Source: Prevotella amnii DSM 23384 = JCM 14753 | GTDB lineage: Bacteria > Bacteroidota > Bacteroidia > Bacteroidales > Bacteroidaceae | Assembly: GCF_000378745.1 (NCBI RefSeq) | Contig: NZ_KB905267.1 | Coordinates: 1 to 64,000 of the forward strand | DNA: 64,000 bases | Direction of reading: 5' to 3' | Translations under genes and position numbers: made by a program | Notes under the pieces: model-generated | Database searches by the model: none | Seen by the model: only the letters and a program-made list of their open reading frames with translations | Told to the model about the DNA's origin: nothing | Part shown: in pieces, positions 1 through 6,628 of the stretch | Numbering within the stretch: position 1 is the first letter of the stretch | Layout of the letters: every line of letters starts with the position of its first letter

Positions 1-54
1 CGCAAGCGGTTCATTTCTGGGTTTTTCTTGGCATTAGCAGAATCTCTAAGTATG

Positions 55-88
55 AAAAAGCAGGAGCCGCGTTGATAGCAACTCCTGC
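55..88 (-). terminator. Intrinsic terminator, minus strand
   Basis: Seven-base-pair stem GCAGGAG/CTCCTGC with a smaller nested stem in its loop, followed on the minus strand by TTTTT (bases 59-55). It would end the candidate small RNA started at about 162. Confidence 0.5.
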
Positions 89-162
89 CCATACTTGTCA
101 ATCTGCGCAGTTCTATTCCTTATGAAGTTGCTCCCCAGCAGAGCTTCACTACGCTTCAAACT
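60..162 (-). ncRNA. Candidate small RNA (orphan transcript)
   Basis: A minus-strand TACCTTTG element at 169-176 would start a transcript near 162. About 75 bases later a GC-rich stem (GCAGGAG pairing with CTCCTGC, 60-88) is followed by five T on that strand, the form of an intrinsic terminator. A second stem lies between (GAAG, TGCT, loop GGGG, AGCA, CTTC). No convincing reading frame fills the unit. The -33 box is poor, so this is inference. It could equally be a leader of something beyond the left edge. Confidence 0.35.
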
Positions 163-168
163 GCAAAC

Positions 169-176
169 CAAAGGTA
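169..176 (-). promoter_or_regulatory. Bacteroidetes -7 element, minus strand
   Basis: CAAAGGTA on the plus strand reads TACCTTTG on the minus strand, an exact TAnnTTTG match. No TTTG lies at the expected -33 distance. No gene follows on this strand before the terminator at 55-88. Confidence 0.35.
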
Positions 177-212
177 CAATATGTAAGCTGCTTCAACGAA
201 GAAACATCGGAA

Positions 213-279
213 AAAATCATCCTGCAATTTGAGCTATAGGATACATACTTCTCAAAATCATCCTGCAAAATGAGCTATA
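213..279. repeat. Two direct repeats of 26 bases, period 41
   Basis: Bases 213-238 and 254-279 match at 24 of 26 positions; the shared part reads AATCATCCTGCAA, two variable bases, TGAGCTATA. They lie upstream of the minus-strand promoter at 169-176. Spacing and near identity suggest protein-binding sites or the end of an old mobile element; neither is proven. Confidence 0.6.
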
Positions 280-322
280 CGCCTATATATCGCTTTGATG
301 GTTAAGATAATGATTAGAGTAT

Positions 323-370
323 AAATAAAAGAGAGTGTGTTTTCTGACACACTCTCTTTTATTTATTTTT
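323..370. terminator. Strong stem-loop, likely terminator
   Basis: A 17-base-pair near-perfect stem (323-339 with 348-364) and an 8-base loop, followed on the plus strand by ATTTTTT. It lies about 75 bases beyond the stop codon of the minus-strand gene at 440-1363 and probably ends that transcript or insulates it from plus-strand readthrough. Confidence 0.6.
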
Positions 371-439
371 TGCTTTTAATAGGCAACCCCATAATTGGGA
401 TATACCATAAGAGGAAAACTGATATATTTATATCTAAAC

Positions 440-1363
440 TTATTTATCTAATAACTTAGTATTGGAATTAAGCTCTACCTCTGATCCCATTATCATCATC
501 TTAGCCTTTGCGCTATAATTAGTTACCATTTTCTTGCTTGATAAAAGTATATGTTCTGTTATATTAGCATCTACCTTATCCAGTCCCATTTGTTTTAACT
601 GTTCCCAGTTGTTTTTTATGCCTTGTATAGCATCGTCATCAAGCCCTTGTTCTTTAAGCTGGCTGAAAATGTAATCTTTAGTTTCAGCGCTATCCATATT
701 TGCCTTGCTATTACCAACAATGCTCGTAGTGCCTAAAAGAGAAGAAATACCCCATGTTGTTTTTATCTTTAACCCACCAAACTCTCTTATCTCACTATTT
801 CCATTTTTAAAGGTTTTCCCATAAACAGAATAGATACCAGTCTGCGTAAAGGTCTTGAGCAAATTTTCTTCAGAGAATTTTGTAGAAAGTGCCATTATTA
901 ATTTTGCTTTTGAAACATTCTTTTCAAGAGCAGGATTTTCTTTATATAGCTTTTCTATGTCAGCTATAGCTCCTTTTGAAATCTTTGCAATAACATCGTT
1001 ATAGTTTACTATTTTTATCAGCTTCCCATTCTTATCTGTCTGAAATAATATAGGAGTATCTATAAGATACTTTCCTGTGCCAAGTGTGTTACCAGCCAAA
1101 ACAGCTTCTCCTTCTATGTTTAGCTTTGATGTTACGTCTTCAAGCAAGGCTCCTTTATCATTAACATCTTTCACTGTGATGGTAGATAAATATGTTGTCT
1201 TTACTTGTTTTGTACCACTTCCCATAGGAAGACTAATCTTCGTAGTAGTCTCATTCTCATAATGAGCAACATCTCCTTTTTTTAGCTCTGGCTTAACAAA
1301 GGTTTGTGCACTTGCACTAAAAACTGCTGTAATGATAGCAATAGATAAAACTAATCTTTTCAT
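440..1363 (-). CDS. Secreted hypothetical protein
   Basis: A 307-residue protein with an N-terminal signal peptide (MKRLVLSIAIITAVFSASAQ, cleavage likely after the SAS-A region) and no further membrane segment, so probably periplasmic. The mature part opens with a PELKKGDVAHYENET segment typical of Bacteroidetes secreted proteins annotated as DUF6263-like; I am not sure of that family and know no function. No cysteine lipobox, catalytic motif or repeat is evident. It stands alone between its own 3' stem-loop (323-364) and the proS terminator, on the same strand as proS. Length and codon use look normal for the genome, so I regard it as a real gene. Confidence 0.75.
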   Translation of the reverse strand: MKRLVLSIAIITAVFSASAQTFVKPELKKGDVAHYENETTTKISLPMGSGTKQVKTTYLSTITVKDVNDKGALLEDVTSKLNIEGEAVLAGNTLGTGKYLIDTPILFQTDKNGKLIKIVNYNDVIAKISKGAIADIEKLYKENPALEKNVSKAKLIMALSTKFSEENLLKTFTQTGIYSVYGKTFKNGNSEIREFGGLKIKTTWGISSLLGTTSIVGNSKANMDSAETKDYIFSQLKEQGLDDDAIQGIKNNWEQLKQMGLDKVDANITEHILLSSKKMVTNYSAKAKMMIMGSEVELNSNTKLLDK

Positions 1364-1391
1364 AAGCTTTACATTATATATATATGTTTAG

Positions 1392-1440
1392 AAAAAAGTC
1401 CGCAATAATGGTTTATATAACCATTATATAATACGGACTT
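1392..1440 (-). terminator. Terminator of proS
   Basis: Stem AAGTCCG/CGGACTT closing an inner AT stem (1396-1440), then six T on the minus strand. It starts 11 bases after the proS stop codon. Confidence 0.65.
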
Positions 1441-1450
1441 GCTATTATAA

Positions 1451-2932
1451 TTAATAAGATCTTGCTATCAATACGCGATATTTAGCAGGTTTACCACTTA
1501 CCATATCTACCCCTAAAGTTTGCTCGAACATATATGGTACACATCTAATTGTAGCTTGTGTGTCTTCTTTTATTTTAGCTTCAGTTTCTTCTGTTCCGTC
1601 CCAATGGCATAAGAAGAATCCACCATTTTTTATTTTTTCTTTAAACTCTTCATAATCCTCACATTCATAAATATGAGCATCACGAAAAGCAAGTGCTTTC
1701 TTAAAGATATTATCTTGTATTTCGTCTAAAAGATGTTTTATATAATCGGTAATACCGTCGAAACTTACACTCTCTTTCTCTAAGGTATCGCGACGCATTA
1801 CCTCTATGGTGTTGTTTTCGAGATCTCTTCCGCCCATAGCTAAGCGTACAGGAACTCCTTTTAGCTCGTAGTCAGCAAACTTAAAGCCGGGACGCTTGTT
1901 GTCGCTATCATCAAATTTTACTGTTACCCCTGCTTCACGTAGCTCATCAATGACAGGTTGTAGCTTGTTCTTAAGCTGCTCAAGCTGCTCTTCACCCTTA
2001 AAAATAGGTATGATAACTACCTGAATAGGAGCAATCTTTGGTGGAAGTACCAACCCATTATCATCAGAATGGGTCATTATCAAAGCACCTATAAGACGAG
2101 TGCTAACACCCCAAGATGTTGCCCATACATGTTCTGGCTTATTTTCTTTATTTAAGAAAGTTACATCAAAGCTCTTTGCAAAATTTTGCCCTAAGAAATG
2201 TGAGGTACCACTTTGCAAGGCTTTGCCGTCTTGCATCATTGCTTCTATAGTATATGTATCTAAAGCTCCTGCAAAGCGTTCTGTTTCGCTTTTCACTCCT
2301 TGAATAACAGGCACTGCTAACCATTTCTCAGCAAAGTCGGCATATACCTTTAGCATTAGTTTAGCCTCTTTTTCTGCTTCTTGTTTTGTGGCATGAGCAG
2401 TATGACCTTCTTGCCATAAAAACTCCGAAGTACGCAAAAACGGACGTGTGCGCATTTCCCAACGCATCACATTACACCACTGGTTACACATTAAGGGAAG
2501 GTCGCGCCACGAATGTATCCAGTTCTTATAAGTATTCCAAATAATAGTTTCACTTGTTGGACGAATTATCAATTCTTCTTCCAACTTTGCATTAGGGTCA
2601 ACCTCTACACCTTCACCGTTTTCTTTAGTTTTCAATCTATAGTGTGTAACAACGGCAGCCTCTTTAGCAAAACCTTCTACATGTTCAGCCTCACGCGATA
2701 AGAAGCTCTTTGGTATTAGCAGTGGGAAATAAGCATTTTGCACACCAGTAGCCTTAAACATCTTATCTAATTGTCCTTGAATATTCTCCCAAATAGCATA
2801 TCCATAAGGCTTTATCACCATACAACCACGTACAGCCGACTGCTCTGCCAAGTCAGCTTTTACTACTAAGTCGTTGTACCATTGAGAATAATTATCAGCT
2901 CTTTTGGTAAGCTCTTTTAGTTCTTTTGCCAT
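1451..2932 (-). CDS. proS: Prolyl-tRNA synthetase
   Basis: Cytoplasmic class II aminoacyl-tRNA synthetase charging tRNA-Pro with proline. The 493 residues show the class II motifs: RPTSETIIW (about 124-132), motif 2 around [15 protein letters not shown] (about 157-171), and motif 3 near [19 protein letters not shown]. The anticodon-binding domain follows from [12 protein letters not shown]. The protein is the short archaeal/eukaryote-like form: it lacks the editing insertion of E. coli ProS and ends in a C-terminal extension closing on Tyr. Single-gene unit with its own terminator; a -7 element lies about 100 bases upstream. Confidence 0.97.
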   Translation of the reverse strand: MAKELKELTKRADNYSQWYNDLVVKADLAEQSAVRGCMVIKPYGYAIWENIQGQLDKMFKATGVQNAYFPLLIPKSFLSREAEHVEGFAKEAAVVTHYRLKTKENGEGVEVDPNAKLEEELIIRPTSETIIWNTYKNWIHSWRDLPLMCNQWCNVMRWEMRTRPFLRTSEFLWQEGHTAHATKQEAEKEAKLMLKVYADFAEKWLAVPVIQGVKSETERFAGALDTYTIEAMMQDGKALQSGTSHFLGQNFAKSFDVTFLNKENKPEHVWATSWGVSTRLIGALIMTHSDDNGLVLPPKIAPIQVVIIPIFKGEEQLEQLKNKLQPVIDELREAGVTVKFDDSDNKRPGFKFADYELKGVPVRLAMGGRDLENNTIEVMRRDTLEKESVSFDGITDYIKHLLDEIQDNIFKKALAFRDAHIYECEDYEEFKEKIKNGGFFLCHWDGTEETEAKIKEDTQATIRCVPYMFEQTLGVDMVSGKPAKYRVLIARSY

Positions 2933-3033
2933 ATTTTCTATTAATGTTATGTCTTTAATATGATGGAAATATCTTTTTATAAAGTCTGTTAAGAATGTAT
3001 ATATAGATATTTACCTATTCTAATATCTTTGTG

Positions 3034-3041
3034 CAAATTTA
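3034..3041 (-). promoter_or_regulatory. Possible proS promoter (-7 element)
   Basis: TAAATTTG on the minus strand, about 100 bases before the proS start codon. A plus-strand TATCTTTG lies next to it (3024-3031), so two divergent elements may overlap. No well-spaced TTTG is seen for either. Confidence 0.35.
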
Positions 3042-3151
3042 CAAAAAAATGTCGGCAAAAAGATAGTAATATATTAATTTGTTTAAAAGGATAAGGTATA
3101 TAAGTAAATGTAAAACAATGTATAGCCTCAGCGTGAGCCTTTTTATGTATC

Positions 3152-3330
3152 GAGAAAGGTGGAAAACTCGGACGCAAGGTAGGCTCTGTAAAAACGACAG
3201 AACAGATGAAAGCCGAATATAGGGAAGTAATAAGTTTGCCCGCAAGGGGTATTCCATTCGGGATGTGGCGAAGTTGAGTGGTAAAGGAGTAAGTACCATA
3301 CAACGAGTGAAATGTAGACTTAACTCGTGA
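3152..3330 (+). pseudogene. Serine recombinase, C-terminal remnant with frameshift
   Basis: Frame 3152-3240 reads EKGGKLGRKVGSVKTTEQ and then MKAEYREVISL. One base is missing near 3239, and frame 3241-3330 continues RKGYSIRDVAKLSGKGVS, TIQRVK, and a stop. Together these match the hinge and C-terminal helix-turn-helix of resolvase/invertase-family serine recombinases of Bacteroidetes. The catalytic N-terminal domain with the active serine is absent, so it is dead. It lies just upstream of the XRE gene at the left border of the defence island and is probably a trace of the element that brought the island in. Confidence 0.75.
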
Positions 3331-3404
3331 TGAGTATTTTTCACTAAGTTGCAAAATAAGCGCAAATATTACTGCGTTTATGCGGAAATGTGAAGTATTA
3401 TAAT

Positions 3405-3412
3405 TACCTTTA
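3405..3412 (+). promoter_or_regulatory. Possible promoter of the island
   Basis: TACCTTTA, one base off the TAnnTTTG element, 22 bases before the XRE start codon. There is no TTTG at -33. Confidence 0.3.
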
Positions 3413-3433
3413 CATTCAAATTCGCATCTGAAT

Positions 3434-3646
3434 ATGGCAAATAAAGAATTAAACAGGCTAAAAGTTGTTCTTGCTGAAAAAAAGAAAACGAACAAATGGC
3501 TTGGTGAACAACTGGGAAAGGACAAAACAACTATATCAAAATGGTGTACCAATACTTGCCAACCAGATTTGGGTAATCTTATGAAGATAGCCAAACTGCT
3601 TGAGGTAGAAGTGACTGACCTTCTCAGGGAAGACAATATAGACTGA
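3434..3646 (+). CDS. XRE-family helix-turn-helix regulator
   Basis: A 70-residue protein that is little more than one HTH_3 (Cro/C1) domain: KKTNKWLGEQLGKDKTTISKW (about 16-36) is the helix-turn-helix, and DLGNLMKIAKLLEVEVTDLL the last helices. It probably binds DNA as a dimer. It is the first gene of the defence island, and its stop codon is 4 bases before the next start, so it is likely co-transcribed. By analogy with small regulators at the head of restriction loci it may control island expression; this is inference from position. Confidence 0.85.
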   Translation: MANKELNRLKVVLAEKKKTNKWLGEQLGKDKTTISKWCTNTCQPDLGNLMKIAKLLEVEVTDLLREDNID

Positions 3647-3650
3647 TAAA

Positions 3651-4099
3651 ATGACAACAGACAATAAAGACAACAAACTCTCAATAGGGAGTAGCGATTA
3701 TGCCGAGATACTGCGACATGCTGTCGCAGTAATTGAGCACGCACGGACGGAGATAGCCCGACATATCAATGGCTATGTTTCTACTGCCTATTGGGAGATT
3801 GGTCAAATGCTTCATGAGCGCAAGATTGAAAGTGGGTATGGTGATAGTGTAGTAAAAAGACTGTCTGCAGACCTGAAAGAACGCTATCCAAAGATGGGTG
3901 TTTCACCGCGCCAACTTTGGAACATAAAGAAATTTTACGAGCGTTACGCTGGGCATGATGAAAAAGTGCTACGCTCCGTAGCACTTTTGCCGTGGTCGCA
4001 CAATCTGCTATTTATCAGTTGATAGTACCGAAAGAGAAGTTACAGAAAGTCCTTGCTGACGAGATAAAGGTGGTTAGTGAGGAAAAGAAATATTATAAC
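3651..4099 (+). pseudogene. DUF1016 (YhcG-type) gene with internal deletion
   Basis: The reading frame 3651-4022 (123 residues) carries the DUF1016 N-terminal domain: YAEILRHAVAVIEHARTEI, AYWEIGQML, SGYGDSVVKRLSADLKERYP, ending LPWSHNLLFIS and a stop. From about 4005 another frame reads AIYQLIVPKEKLQKVLADEI, which is how proteins of this family end. The PD-(D/E)XK nuclease body between these is missing and the join is out of frame. Intact members are about 330-380 residues and often accompany restriction systems. A perfect 12-base-arm palindrome (3962-3988) lies just before the join. The N-terminal part could still be made as a free protein. Confidence 0.75.
4052..4086 (+). repeat. 35-base direct repeat, copy 1
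   Basis: Part of the DUF1016 3' coding tail (residues VLADEIKVVSEEK). It matches copy 2 at 4979-5013 at 32 of 35 positions. It ends 13 bases before the dinD start codon. Confidence 0.8.
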
Positions 4100-4969
4100 A
4101 TGGACATTCAAAGAATAAATCAGCATACATCCGCTTTCAATGAGATAACGCATTACATTGAGAGCGATAATGGCAAAGAAAAGGTTGAAGTATGGTTTGC
4201 ACGCGAGCTTCAGTCTGTTCTTGGCTATGCACGTTGGGAGAATTTTACTATAGCTATAGGCCGAGCAGTCGAATCATGTAAATCACAGAATATCAATGTG
4301 AATGATCATTTTCGTGAGGTCACGAAAATGATAAGCTTGGCAAAAGGTGCTAAGCGTGAAGTCAAGGACTATATGCTTACTCGCTTTGCCTGCTATCTCA
4401 TAACCCAGAATGGTGATCCAAAGAAAGAAGAAATAGCATTTGCACAAGGTTATTTTGCATTACAGACAAGGCGGGCTGAACTTATAGCTGAGCATTTGCA
4501 GCAAGTGTCACGTCTGGAAACACGCGATCGACTACGTGCTTCAGAAAAACAATTGTCTCGCAACATTTATGAGCGTGGTGTTGATGACCGTGGATTTGGT
4601 CGTATACGTTCAAAAGGTGACACGGCTTTGTTTGGCGGACATACCACCGAAGACATGAAACTTCGCCTCGGCGTCAAGTCAACACGTCCGTTGGCTGACT
4701 TTCTTCCTACGCTGACCATTGCTGCAAAAAACCTCGCAACAGAAATGACAAATTACAATGTGGAGCAGAAGGACCTTTATGGTGAACAGAGCATTACTGC
4801 CGAACACATTCAGAACAATGTCAGCGTAAGGCAGATGCTGGGGCAACGAGGCATAAAACCCGAAAACCTTCCTCCCGCTGAGGACATCAAGAAAGTGGAG
4901 CGCAGAGTGGCAAGCAACGAGAAGAAAATAGAAAAAACTTCAAACAAATTGCCAAAGAAGGTAGAATAA
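4100..4969 (+). CDS. dinD: DinD-family (DNA-damage-inducible protein D) protein
   Basis: A 289-residue protein of the DinD family, cytoplasmic. Family features are visible: VEVWFARELQSVLGYARWENF near the N-terminus, the block REVKDYMLTRFACYLITQNG followed by KKEEIAFAQGYFALQTRRAE, and GDTALFGGHTTEDMKLRLG. In E. coli DinD is an SOS-induced protein that inhibits RecA activity. In Bacteroidetes homologues often sit inside restriction loci, where their role is unknown. I chose the ATG at 4100, because codons 5' of it in the same frame encode the leftover DUF1016 tail. The gene is bracketed precisely by the 35-base repeats. Confidence 0.85.
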   Translation: MDIQRINQHTSAFNEITHYIESDNGKEKVEVWFARELQSVLGYARWENFTIAIGRAVESCKSQNINVNDHFREVTKMISLAKGAKREVKDYMLTRFACYLITQNGDPKKEEIAFAQGYFALQTRRAELIAEHLQQVSRLETRDRLRASEKQLSRNIYERGVDDRGFGRIRSKGDTALFGGHTTEDMKLRLGVKSTRPLADFLPTLTIAAKNLATEMTNYNVEQKDLYGEQSITAEHIQNNVSVRQMLGQRGIKPENLPPAEDIKKVERRVASNEKKIEKTSNKLPKKVE

Positions 4970-4972
4970 TAT

Positions 4973-5036
4973 AGAACACTTACTGACGAGATTAAGGCGG
5001 TTAGTGAGGAAAAAGGAAATAATAAGACAAAGATAT
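4973..5036 (+). pseudogene. Second copy of a DUF1016 3' end
   Basis: Starting four bases after the dinD stop codon, the frame reads TLTDEIKAVSEEKGNNKTKI and a stop, parallel to the tail at 4049-4090. It has no start and is only the last 20 codons of a DUF1016-type gene. Its stop lies 6 bases before the start of the McrB-like gene. Confidence 0.65.
4979..5013 (+). repeat. 35-base direct repeat, copy 2
   Basis: Mate of 4052-4086, 927 bases apart, enclosing only dinD. The sequence begins CTTACTGACGAG and ends GTGAGGAAAA. Confidence 0.8.
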
Positions 5037-5042
5037 AGCAAG

Positions 5043-6608
5043 ATGGAGCAGAATTTCAGCTTTAACGAATTGGTATCATATTTAAAAGATATGAACAAAG
5101 AGTATCGTTCTCTTTCATATTATCTATTTGCAATCAAATATGGAGAATCTCTAAAAGACAAAAATCTTACGGAGATTGTACGTTCTGCAGGCCTTACTAA
5201 AAGTATGTCTAAAGAACTTAGTAAGGGAATGCGACTTTATAAAGTTCTTAAAAGTGACAAATTGGGACTATTATCAAAGGGTAAAAGCGACATTCAAAAT
5301 CCTAATACACAAATCAATTATTTTTTAACTGATTTGGCAATAAACAATTCAATTTTATATCTCACAGCCCTCCGTACCAAACCATTTATGCTTCTTGCTG
5401 GTATCAGCGGTACTGGCAAAAGCCGCATTGTGCGTAAGTTGGCACAAGCGACAATTACCGAGGAGTTGCAAAGGGCTAATGGATATACGGGCGATGACTT
5501 TGCCAATGACCGTTGGACGCTGCATTCGCCTGCCAATTTTGAACTGATACAAGTGAAGCCGAACTGGCACAACTCGATGGACGTAATCGGTTATCTGTCT
5601 AACATTCCAAGTCCGCACTATGTGTTCACTCCATTCATTGAGTTTATCGTAAAGGCATGGCAGCATCCCGAAGTGCCGTTCTTTTTGTGTCTCGATGAAA
5701 TGAACCTTGCTCCAGTGGAGGAATACTTTGCCGAGTTTCTGAGTGCCATTGAGAGTCGTAGTTTTGAGGGTGAAGAGTACTTGACTGACCCAATCATCAA
5801 GCCTTTTAACTCGTTTGGAGAAGAAGTGGCGAAAAAGATGGTAAACACGTTGTTCCCGAACTTCACGGCTGCCGACAAAAATTCTTCCTTAGGAAAGGTT
5901 GTTGACCATCTTGAAACGAAAGGTCTGACCTTGCCAAAGAATCTCATTGTAATAGGTACTGTGAACATGGACGAGACAACTTTCTCTTTCTCACGCAAGG
6001 TGCTCGACAGAGCCATGTCAGTAGAAATGAACGAGGTGAACTACGACAGTTTTCTTACCGACACAACAGACGATGACCTTAAAGCCATTGTTAAGGCATT
6101 AGAGGAAAACGATGATGCAGACTTGAACACTCTGCTCGTTGACCGTCACATCGAAGCAAGGGAAATCATAGACAATCTGGGCGATGATGCAAAGTTTGCC
6201 ATAGACTATCTGAAGCGCATCAATGCCTTGCTTGAAGGCACACCTTTCAAGCTTGGCTATCGTGCCGCCAATGAAGCGCTGATATATCTACAAGCATCGT
6301 ATGAGTTCGGACAGACTGACCGCATAGCTGCACTTGACAACTTTACACTGATGAAAATTCTCTCACGCATAGAGGGCGATGAAACGAAACTGAAAATCAC
6401 CGATTCGGAAGCAGACAAGGAACGCATAGCCAAAGCAGAGGTGAATGTGGATGAAGCCAAGCAATATGGCGAAATGAACATACTTACCGCCTTGCGCTAC
6501 ATCATCACAAATCAGTTGGGAGAACAAGACAAACTACATTCCGTCAAAAAGATAGACAGTATGCTCAGCCAACTGAAGCGTGACCATTTTGTTTCTTTCT
6601 GGAACTAA
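5043..6608 (+). CDS. McrB-like AAA+ ATPase of a restriction system
   Basis: Motor subunit of a McrBC-type system. From the ATG at 5043 it has 521 residues. The N-terminal 100 (MEQNFSFNELVSYLKDM...) are an unrecognised, presumably target-recognising module. Walker A GISGTGKS is at 120-127, Walker B LCLDEMN around D218-E219, and GTVNMDE at 305-311 is the McrB-family sensor/GTP motif, followed by the arginine-bearing segment SFSRKVLDRAMSVEM. Upstream codons in the frame overlap the DUF1016 tail, so the longer start is unlikely. GC is 31% over 5041-5340 and 52% over 5401-5520 (hand counts), which indicates a mosaic gene. It precedes the nuclease subunit by 20 bases. Confidence 0.88.
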   Translation: MEQNFSFNELVSYLKDMNKEYRSLSYYLFAIKYGESLKDKNLTEIVRSAGLTKSMSKELSKGMRLYKVLKSDKLGLLSKGKSDIQNPNTQINYFLTDLAINNSILYLTALRTKPFMLLAGISGTGKSRIVRKLAQATITEELQRANGYTGDDFANDRWTLHSPANFELIQVKPNWHNSMDVIGYLSNIPSPHYVFTPFIEFIVKAWQHPEVPFFLCLDEMNLAPVEEYFAEFLSAIESRSFEGEEYLTDPIIKPFNSFGEEVAKKMVNTLFPNFTAADKNSSLGKVVDHLETKGLTLPKNLIVIGTVNMDETTFSFSRKVLDRAMSVEMNEVNYDSFLTDTTDDDLKAIVKALEENDDADLNTLLVDRHIEAREIIDNLGDDAKFAIDYLKRINALLEGTPFKLGYRAANEALIYLQASYEFGQTDRIAALDNFTLMKILSRIEGDETKLKITDSEADKERIAKAEVNVDEAKQYGEMNILTALRYIITNQLGEQDKLHSVKKIDSMLSQLKRDHFVSFWN

Positions 6609-6628
6609 ACATTCATGCTCACAAAAGT

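Larger units (their letters stand above)
1..439. other. Intergenic stretch with no assignable gene
   Basis: No intact gene is visible. It holds a candidate minus-strand small RNA unit (promoter at 169-176, terminator at 55-88), two copies of a 26-base repeat with a 41-base period, and a strong stem-loop before the first CDS. Short open frames run off the left edge on both strands (for example a plus frame open from base 3 to 125), but I recognise no family in them. They could be the end of a mobile or degraded gene. Confidence 0.5.

Noticed and set aside
2989-3744. Long minus-strand open frame (251 codons) opposite the XRE and DUF1016 genes
   Set aside because: It overlaps recognisable plus-strand coding sequence, has no family features and is rich in Phe, Ser and His in the manner of an antisense frame.
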